From Halogeometricum rufum (GTDB taxonomy: Archaea > Halobacteriota > Halobacteria > Halobacteriales > Haloferacaceae): DNA of 64,000 bases. The position numbers were made by a program, and so were the translations under genes. Where the stretch lies: the NCBI RefSeq assembly GCF_900112175.1, contig NZ_FOYT01000001.1, forward strand, positions 1,798,001 to 1,862,000, read 5' to 3'. The notes under the pieces were generated by a model that saw nothing but the letters and a program-made list of their open reading frames with translations, searched no databases and was not told the origin of the DNA. Shown in pieces: positions 59,168 through 64,000 of the stretch; within the stretch, counting starts at the first letter, position 1; each line of letters starts with the position of its first letter.

Positions 59168-60343
59168 TCACCGCCCGAGGCGATTCGCTCCGTCGCCGCC
59201 GAGTCGCTCGAAGACCACCGTCGAGAAGTTCGCCTCGGGCCGCGTCGGCGGTCGGCCGGGGCCGTCGTCGTCGCGTCCCGTCTCGACGCGCCGGAGGACG
59301 CCGTCTTCGGCGAGTTCGTAGAGGACGCGCTTCACCGTCGCCGCCGAGAGGTCCACCGAGGGGTCCGCGGCGACGGCGTCGGCGGCGGCGGTGACGGACG
59401 GCCGGTCGGCGGGGTCCAGCGACGCGAGGACGGCGAGGACGCGGCGGCGACTCGCCGGGAGGGCGAGGACGCGGGCGAGCGAACACCCGCCCCGAGGGAC
59501 CGCCTCGCGCCCCGCCGCGACGTACTCGGCGTCGACGTGCGTCGCGTCCTCCCCCGCGGCGGCGACGGACGCGCCGAACAGGGCCGCGAGGCCGTCGTGC
59601 GCGTCGCCGTCGGCCCACGTGGCCACCCGGCTCACCGTCTCGTGGTCGACGGCGTCGCGGGCGAGGCCGTCGGACGCGCGGGCGGTCAGCACGTCGGCCA
59701 ACGCGTGTCGGTCGTAACGCGGCACCTCGACCGTCTCCACCGAGGCGTCGGGAAACTCGCGGCCGACGGCGACGTAGGAGAGCGACCCCGCCACCGACTC
59801 GAACGCCGAGTCGAGCGTGTCGAGCGGCACCGTCCGCGACTCGCCGACGTGGTCGACGGCGACGACGAGGCGGCGCGACCGGTCGAGTTCGGCGCGGAGT
59901 CGGTCACGGAGGGTGGCGGTACCGACACCCTGTTCGGGCACGTCGGCGGCGGCGACTTCGGCGAGGACGGCGCGCAGGAGGGCGAACTCGGAGTCGGCCG
60001 CGCGCGCGTCGACGGCGGCGAACTCGACGGTCGGCGGGGCCGCCGCGCGCGTCGTCGTCCCGATGGTCCCCCCGCGGGACGGCGTCGTCGCGTCGAGGTG
60101 GTCGAACAGTGCGGTGACGACGGCCGACTTGCCCGCCCCCTTCGGCCCGACGACGCAGAGGTTATCGGGCAGACGGCCGTCGAAGGCCGGGTCGAGTCGG
60201 TCGAGCAGGCGTTCGAGCGTCGCCCCGCGACCCACCGGTTCCGCGAGGTGGGACGTGGGGTCCAGTGCGGAGAGGTTGCGAACGAGGCGGCGCGTTCCGT
60301 CACCGCGTCGCCGTCGCCTGTCGATTCGGTCGGTGAGTCTCAT
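59168..60343 (-). CDS. Orc1/Cdc6-like AAA+ ATPase
   Basis: 391 residues. After a basic N-terminus, PVGRGATLERLLDRLDPAF introduces the AAA+ module with Walker A GPKGAGKS at 66-73. The Walker B strand RRLVVAVDHVGES ends Asp-His instead of Asp-Glu, so ATP hydrolysis may be impaired. A C-terminal winged helix (about 300-385: LPASRRRVLAVLASLD ... AATVKRVLYELAEDGVLRRVE) completes an Orc1/Cdc6 layout. It could be a divergent replication initiator or a regulator; no obvious origin (long repeats with ORB-like G tracts) flanks it. Start fixed at 60343. Confidence 0.75.
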   Translation of the reverse strand: MRLTDRIDRRRRRGDGTRRLVRNLSALDPTSHLAEPVGRGATLERLLDRLDPAFDGRLPDNLCVVGPKGAGKSAVVTALFDHLDATTPSRGGTIGTTTRAAAPPTVEFAAVDARAADSEFALLRAVLAEVAAADVPEQGVGTATLRDRLRAELDRSRRLVVAVDHVGESRTVPLDTLDSAFESVAGSLSYVAVGREFPDASVETVEVPRYDRHALADVLTARASDGLARDAVDHETVSRVATWADGDAHDGLAALFGASVAAAGEDATHVDAEYVAAGREAVPRGGCSLARVLALPASRRRVLAVLASLDPADRPSVTAAADAVAADPSVDLSAATVKRVLYELAEDGVLRRVETGRDDDGPGRPPTRPEANFSTVVFERLGGDGANRLGR

Positions 60344-60588
60344 CGTCGAGTCGGCGGGTGGTGGCTGCTTCACCGAGGACCGATAAAAACTCCCGGTATC
60401 GAGCGGTCCGAGAGCCGGTCGATTTCGGGCTCGTGACCGACTCGCTGCGACTCCAGTTCTATCACCGACCGGTAGAGTCAGCCGGAGCTGAGAGTGGGCG
60501 TAACTATCGATAACTATCGTGAATGTTTGCGGCGTTCGAGCACCCACCGTGTCGAGTACGCGTCAGAGAGCGCCTGAGCGGTGTTTCT

Positions 60589-60600
60589 CGAACCGGTTCG
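60589..60600. promoter_or_regulatory. Perfect palindrome upstream of glpA
   Basis: CGAACCGGTTCG is a perfect 12-bp palindrome about 55 bp upstream of the glpA TATA box. Together with the TAACTATCG direct repeat it is a candidate regulator site for the glycerol-3-phosphate operon. Confidence 0.4.
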
Positions 60601-60652
60601 GGTCGTGAATACGTCGCGGAGAATTAATTTACTGACGGTCCCGGACGAGAGG

Positions 60653-60659
60653 TAAAATA
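60653..60659 (+). promoter_or_regulatory. TATA box of glpABC
   Basis: TAAAATA is centred about 36 nt before the ATG at 60692, giving a leader of about 9 nt; an in-frame GTG at 60662 lies too close to be transcribed. Confidence 0.55.
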
Positions 60660-60691
60660 AAGTGCTGTCGGACCCACCTGTCGAAAGTGAG

Positions 60692-62452
60692 ATGACCGAA
60701 ACGCCGAGCGTCCTCGTCATCGGCGGCGGGTCCACCGGGTGCGGCATCGCGCGCGACCTCGCGATGCGCGGACTCGACGTGACCCTCGTCGAGAAGGGGA
60801 ACCTGACACACGGGACGACGGGCCGGATGCACGGCCTCCTCCACAGCGGTGGACGGTACGCCGTGTCGGACCAGCCGTCCGCCAGAGAGTGTATCGAGGA
60901 GAACCGCGTCCTGCGACGTATCGCCAGCCACTGCGTCGAGATGACCGGCGGCCTGTTCGTCCAACGGCCCGAGGACGACGACGAGTACTTCGAGGAGAAG
61001 TTGGAGGGCTGTCGCGAGTGCGGCATCCCCGCGGAGGTGCTCTCCGCCGAGGAGGCCCGCGAGATGGAACCGTACCTCGCCAAAGACATCAAGCGGGCCA
61101 TCCGGGTCCCGGACGCGGCAATCGACCCGTTCCGCCTCTGCGTCGCCAACGCGGCTGACGCCATCGACCACGGCGCGCGCGTCGAACCGCACGCCGAAGT
61201 CGTGGACGTCCTCGTCGAGGACGGCGAAGTCGTCGGCGTCGAGGTGCTCCACGGGGACACCCACCTCGGCATCGCGCAGGGCGAACCGGGCACGCACGAG
61301 AAGATGTACGCCGACTACGTCGTGAACGCGACGGGGGCGTGGGCCGGCCAGATCGGGGAGATGGCCGGCGTCGAGGTGGCCGTCCGCCCCTCGAAGGGCG
61401 TCATGACCATCATGAACGTCCGCCAGGTCGACACCGTCATCAACCGGTGTCGGCCGAAGGGCGACGCCGACATCGTCGTCCCGCACGAGACGACGTGCAT
61501 CCTCGGGACGACCGACGAGGAGGTCGAAGACCCCGAGGACTACCCCGAGGAGGGGTGGGAGGTCGACCTGATGATAGACACGCTGTCGGAACTCGTCCCG
61601 ATGCTGGCGGACGCCCGGACGATTCGCTCGTTCTGGGGCGTCCGGCCCCTGTACGAACCGCCGGGGACGGGGACGGAGGACCCGACGGACATCACGCGTG
61701 ACTTCTTCCTCCTCGACCACGGCGACCGGGACGACCTGCCCGGGATGTCCTCCATCGTCGGCGGAAAGCTGACCACCTACCGCATGATGGCCGAGAAGAT
61801 ATCCGACCACGTCTGCGAGAAGGTCGGCGTCGAGGCCGACTGCCGGACCGCAGAGGTTCCGCTCCCCGGCTCCGACGACTTCTCCGTCCTCCGCGACTGG
61901 ATGGACGAGTTCGGGATTCGCTCCCCGGTCGGCCGCCGGAGCGCCCAGCGACTCGGCTCCCGCACCGACGACGTCCTCGGCGACTGGAACCGGCCGAACC
62001 CGGTCGTCTGCGAGTGCGAGGCCGTCACGCGCGCGGAGATTCACGACGCGATGGACCACTCCGGCACCGACCTGAACGGCGTCCGCATCCGCACCCGCGC
62101 CTCGATGGGCAACTGTCAGGGCGCGTTCTGCTGTCACCGGATGGCCAACGAACTGTTCGAGGACCACAGCGAACTCGTCGTCCGCGAGTCGCTGGACGAA
62201 CTGTATCAGGAGCGCTGGAAGGGAGAGCGACACGCCCTCTGGGGCGAACAGCTCTCGCAGGCGATGCTGAAGCACATGCTCCACGCGACGACGATGAACC
62301 GCGGCGGCGACCCCGCGGCCTCGGAGTCGGGCGTCGACTTCGCCGCGTTCGACGCCGGCGCGGGCGTGACGGCGGCGGCGGGCGGGTCGTCGGGCGCGGC
62401 GGACGACGACCGGGCGGCGACGGACGGGGGTGTCTCCGATGCCGATTCGTGA
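60692..62452 (+). CDS. glpA: Anaerobic-type glycerol-3-phosphate dehydrogenase subunit A
   Basis: A 586-residue FAD enzyme that oxidises glycerol-3-phosphate to dihydroxyacetone phosphate. The FAD motif is [21 protein letters not shown], followed by [17 protein letters not shown] and [19 protein letters not shown]-like [2Fe-2S] domain near the C-terminus has [11 protein letters not shown] and [18 protein letters not shown] Gly/Ala/Asp tail ends the protein. In haloarchaea this GlpABC complex drives glycerol catabolism. It overlaps glpB by 14 bp. The start at 60692 is preferred to an in-frame GTG 30 bp upstream. Confidence 0.94.
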   Translation: MTETPSVLVIGGGSTGCGIARDLAMRGLDVTLVEKGNLTHGTTGRMHGLLHSGGRYAVSDQPSARECIEENRVLRRIASHCVEMTGGLFVQRPEDDDEYFEEKLEGCRECGIPAEVLSAEEAREMEPYLAKDIKRAIRVPDAAIDPFRLCVANAADAIDHGARVEPHAEVVDVLVEDGEVVGVEVLHGDTHLGIAQGEPGTHEKMYADYVVNATGAWAGQIGEMAGVEVAVRPSKGVMTIMNVRQVDTVINRCRPKGDADIVVPHETTCILGTTDEEVEDPEDYPEEGWEVDLMIDTLSELVPMLADARTIRSFWGVRPLYEPPGTGTEDPTDITRDFFLLDHGDRDDLPGMSSIVGGKLTTYRMMAEKISDHVCEKVGVEADCRTAEVPLPGSDDFSVLRDWMDEFGIRSPVGRRSAQRLGSRTDDVLGDWNRPNPVVCECEAVTRAEIHDAMDHSGTDLNGVRIRTRASMGNCQGAFCCHRMANELFEDHSELVVRESLDELYQERWKGERHALWGEQLSQAMLKHMLHATTMNRGGDPAASESGVDFAAFDAGAGVTAAAGGSSGAADDDRAATDGGVSDADS

Positions 62453-63707
62453 CGACGTCCTCGTCGTCGGCGGCGGTCTCGCGGCCGCCACGTCCGCCCT
62501 CGCGGCCGCGGAGACGGGCAAGTCGGTCCGCGTCGTCGCGCACAAGAAGAGCACGCTCAGGCAGGCCAGCGGGCTGATAGACGTCCTCGGCTACGTCGAG
62601 GGGGAGGGGCCGCGCGCCGACCCCTACGCCGCGATGGCCGACCTGCCGGCGGACCACCCGTACCGAGTCGTCGGGGAGGAGGGCGTCAGGGAGGGGCTCC
62701 GCCTGTTCGACGAGGCGGTCGGCGGGATGTACGCCGGCGGTCACACGGACGCGAACGCCCTCGTCCCGACGTACGGCGGGACGGTCAAGCCGACGGCGCG
62801 GTATCCGGCGTCGGTCGAACCCGGACTGGCCAGCGTCGCCGAGGACACCCTGTTCGTCGGCTTCGAGGGGACGACGGACTTCGCGCCCCGCGTGGTCGCC
62901 GACCACGTCGCGGCCGCCGGCGTCCCGTTCGAGACGCGGGGCGTCCGCGTCCCGTTCCCGAAGGCGTTCCGCGACGACGCCCGCGTGACCCGGTTCGCGA
63001 AGGCGCTGGACGAGGACGAGTCGGCCGACGACCGGAGCGTCGGCGTCCGCCGCGCCCTCGCCGAGACGGTGAAGGACCGCCTCGACGGCGAGGACCGGGT
63101 CGGCTTCCCGGCGATGCTCGGCGACGCGCACGACGACGAGGTGCGCGCGGAACTGTCCGACCGCCTCGGCGCGACGGTGTTCGAGGTGCCGACCGGACCG
63201 CCGAGCCTCCTCGGCCTCAAACTGGAGGACCGCCTGTTCGACGCCCTCGACGAGGCGGGCGTGCGCATCGCCACGGGTAACCCCGCCGTCGGCTACGAGT
63301 CCGACGACGGCGAAATCGAGGCGGTGTACGTGGACCGACAGGGTAAGCGCGTCCCCTACCACGCCGAGCAGTTCGTCCTCGCGACGGGCGGACTCGTCGG
63401 CAAGGGCATCGACTCCGACCGCGAGAGCGTCACCGAACCCGTCTTCGACTGTCACGTCCCGCACCCCGACGACCGGTACGACTGGTCGGAGTCGGCGGCG
63501 TTCGGCGACCACGCGTTCGCGCGGTTCGGCGTCGTCCCCGACGAGGAACTGCGACCCACCACGGCGGGTGGCGAACCACACTTTTCGAATCTCCGCGCCG
63601 CGGGCGGCGTCGTCGGCGGTGCCGACGTGGCGCGCGAACACTCCGCGAGCGGTGTCTCGCTGGCGACGGCGGCCGTCGCGGGCGGCCGCGCGGGGGAGGA
63701 AGCCTGA
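62439..63707 (+). CDS. glpB: Anaerobic-type glycerol-3-phosphate dehydrogenase subunit B
   Basis: A 422-residue flavoprotein subunit. It has the FAD motif [34 protein letters not shown] and a late [12 protein letters not shown]. GlpB links GlpA to the iron-sulfur subunit GlpC, passing electrons to the membrane quinone pool. Start at the ATG 62439 inside the end of glpA (14-bp overlap), rather than the GTG 9 bp earlier, because [13 protein letters not shown] is the usual GlpB start. Length is typical. Confidence 0.92.
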   Translation: MPIRDDVLVVGGGLAAATSALAAAETGKSVRVVAHKKSTLRQASGLIDVLGYVEGEGPRADPYAAMADLPADHPYRVVGEEGVREGLRLFDEAVGGMYAGGHTDANALVPTYGGTVKPTARYPASVEPGLASVAEDTLFVGFEGTTDFAPRVVADHVAAAGVPFETRGVRVPFPKAFRDDARVTRFAKALDEDESADDRSVGVRRALAETVKDRLDGEDRVGFPAMLGDAHDDEVRAELSDRLGATVFEVPTGPPSLLGLKLEDRLFDALDEAGVRIATGNPAVGYESDDGEIEAVYVDRQGKRVPYHAEQFVLATGGLVGKGIDSDRESVTEPVFDCHVPHPDDRYDWSESAAFGDHAFARFGVVPDEELRPTTAGGEPHFSNLRAAGGVVGGADVAREHSASGVSLATAAVAGGRAGEEA

Positions 63708-63711
63708 CCAC

Positions 63712-64000
63712 ATGAGCGACGCAGAGAACCCAACGAACCCGACCCCAGACGAACAGAGCGACTTCGAACCGGTGCAGGTGTTCGACGACGAGACGGAGAT
63801 GGACCTCCGCCCCGGCGCGGACAACTGCTACAAGTGTACCTCCTGCGACACGTCCTGTCCGGTCGCGGAGGTGAACGACGACTTCCCCGGCCCGAAGTTC
63901 CAGGGCCCCGAACAGTGGCGGCTGAAGCGCAAGGACGACCAGGACATCGACGACTCCATCATGTCGTGTTCGAACTGCATGCGCTGTGACGACGCGTGCC
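63712..64000 (+). CDS. glpC: Anaerobic-type glycerol-3-phosphate dehydrogenase subunit C (partial)
   Basis: The first 96 codons of the iron-sulfur subunit, cut by the window edge. After an acidic N-terminus, a first [4Fe-4S] motif DNCYKCTSCDTSCPV and the start of a second, SCSNCMRCDDAC, are visible. GlpC normally has two such clusters and two Cys-rich CCG domains and anchors GlpAB to the membrane. It begins 4 bp after the glpB stop, completing the glpABC order. Confidence 0.92.
   Translation, partial: MSDAENPTNPTPDEQSDFEPVQVFDDETEMDLRPGADNCYKCTSCDTSCPVAEVNDDFPGPKFQGPEQWRLKRKDDQDIDDSIMSCSNCMRCDDAC

Larger units (their letters stand above)
60344..60691. other. Intergenic region upstream of glpA and the Orc-like gene
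   Basis: About 350 bp between divergent genes. It contains a GTTTTTATC TATA-like element for the Orc-like gene near 60385, a 10-bp direct repeat TAACTATCGA at 60501-60520, a 12-bp palindrome at 60589-60600, an AATTAATT patch near 60622-60630 and the glpA TATA box. It looks like a regulatory region rather than a hidden gene. Confidence 0.5.

Noticed and set aside
60430-60530. Replication origin next to the Orc1/Cdc6-like gene
   Set aside because: Only a short 10-bp direct repeat and modest AT content are present; there are no inverted ORB-like repeats with G tracts.

Overview
This window is a 64-kb piece of the main chromosome of a haloarchaeon, most likely a member of the Haloferacaceae (Haloferax/Halogeometricum-like). 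The evidence is very high GC with G/C-ending codons, strongly acidic proteins, TATA boxes about 26-30 nt upstream of mostly leaderless starts, an archaeal N-glycosylation locus, a haloarchaeal fructose PTS, and many haloarchaea-only small families. From memory, the gene order gnaD - fba - ptf/pts - pfkB - glpR - leuBDC - ilvCNB - leuA - aglJ ... aglB - aglM - glpABC matches the Haloferax volcanii chromosome. No rRNA, tRNA, transposase or CRISPR array was recognised.

1-9 kb: a small hypothetical gene, a [2Fe-2S] ferredoxin, a cupin plus rhodanese/metallo-beta-lactamase pair, a HemAT-type aerotaxis transducer diverging from a rubrerythrin-family/MOSC pair, an acetamidase/formamidase and an enolase-superfamily sugar-acid dehydratase (gnaD-like). 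8.4-13 kb: a DUF7344-type regulator candidate diverges from a four-gene surface cassette: a SipW-type secreted TasA-like protein, its own ER/archaeal-type signal peptidase, a Thr/Glu-repeat membrane protein and a second membrane-anchored TasA-like protein. 13-16 kb: a membrane protein, a HAD phosphatase and two small conserved proteins.

15.5-22.7 kb is a complete fructose-catabolic unit: class II FBP aldolase, PTS IIB, EI, HPr, IIA, IIC, 1-phosphofructokinase and the GlpR repressor. 22.9-31.2 kb is the branched-chain amino-acid block: leuB-leuD-leuC, a small acidic protein, ilvC-ilvN-ilvB preceded by a candidate BCAA-rich leader peptide, and leuA. leuA shows an apparent frameshift at its N-terminus. 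31.5-34.9 kb holds small conserved haloarchaeal proteins (DUF5779-like, two-domain VOC, degenerate MBL-like, RHH, DUF5789-like).

35-56.9 kb is the protein N-glycosylation locus. Conserved ends (aglJ; an AglR-like flippase, aglB and aglM, plus a DUF368 polyprenyl-phosphate transporter) enclose a variable centre of glycosyltransferases and six alkaline-phosphatase/sulfatase-superfamily enzymes. None of the six has the formylglycine-sulfatase motif, and all end in the same short LGY(L/V) tail. 56.9-60.3 kb: a zinc ribbon, a methyltransferase, a HEWD-family protein, CutA, a HAD phosphoglycolate-phosphatase-like protein and an Orc1/Cdc6-like ATPase. 60.7-64 kb begins the anaerobic glycerol-3-phosphate dehydrogenase operon glpABC; glpC is cut by the window edge.

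The most interesting parts are the SipW/TasA-like surface cassette, the phosphatase-rich centre of the agl locus with its neighbouring DUF368 transporter, the disturbed leuA start, and the candidate ilvB leader peptide.
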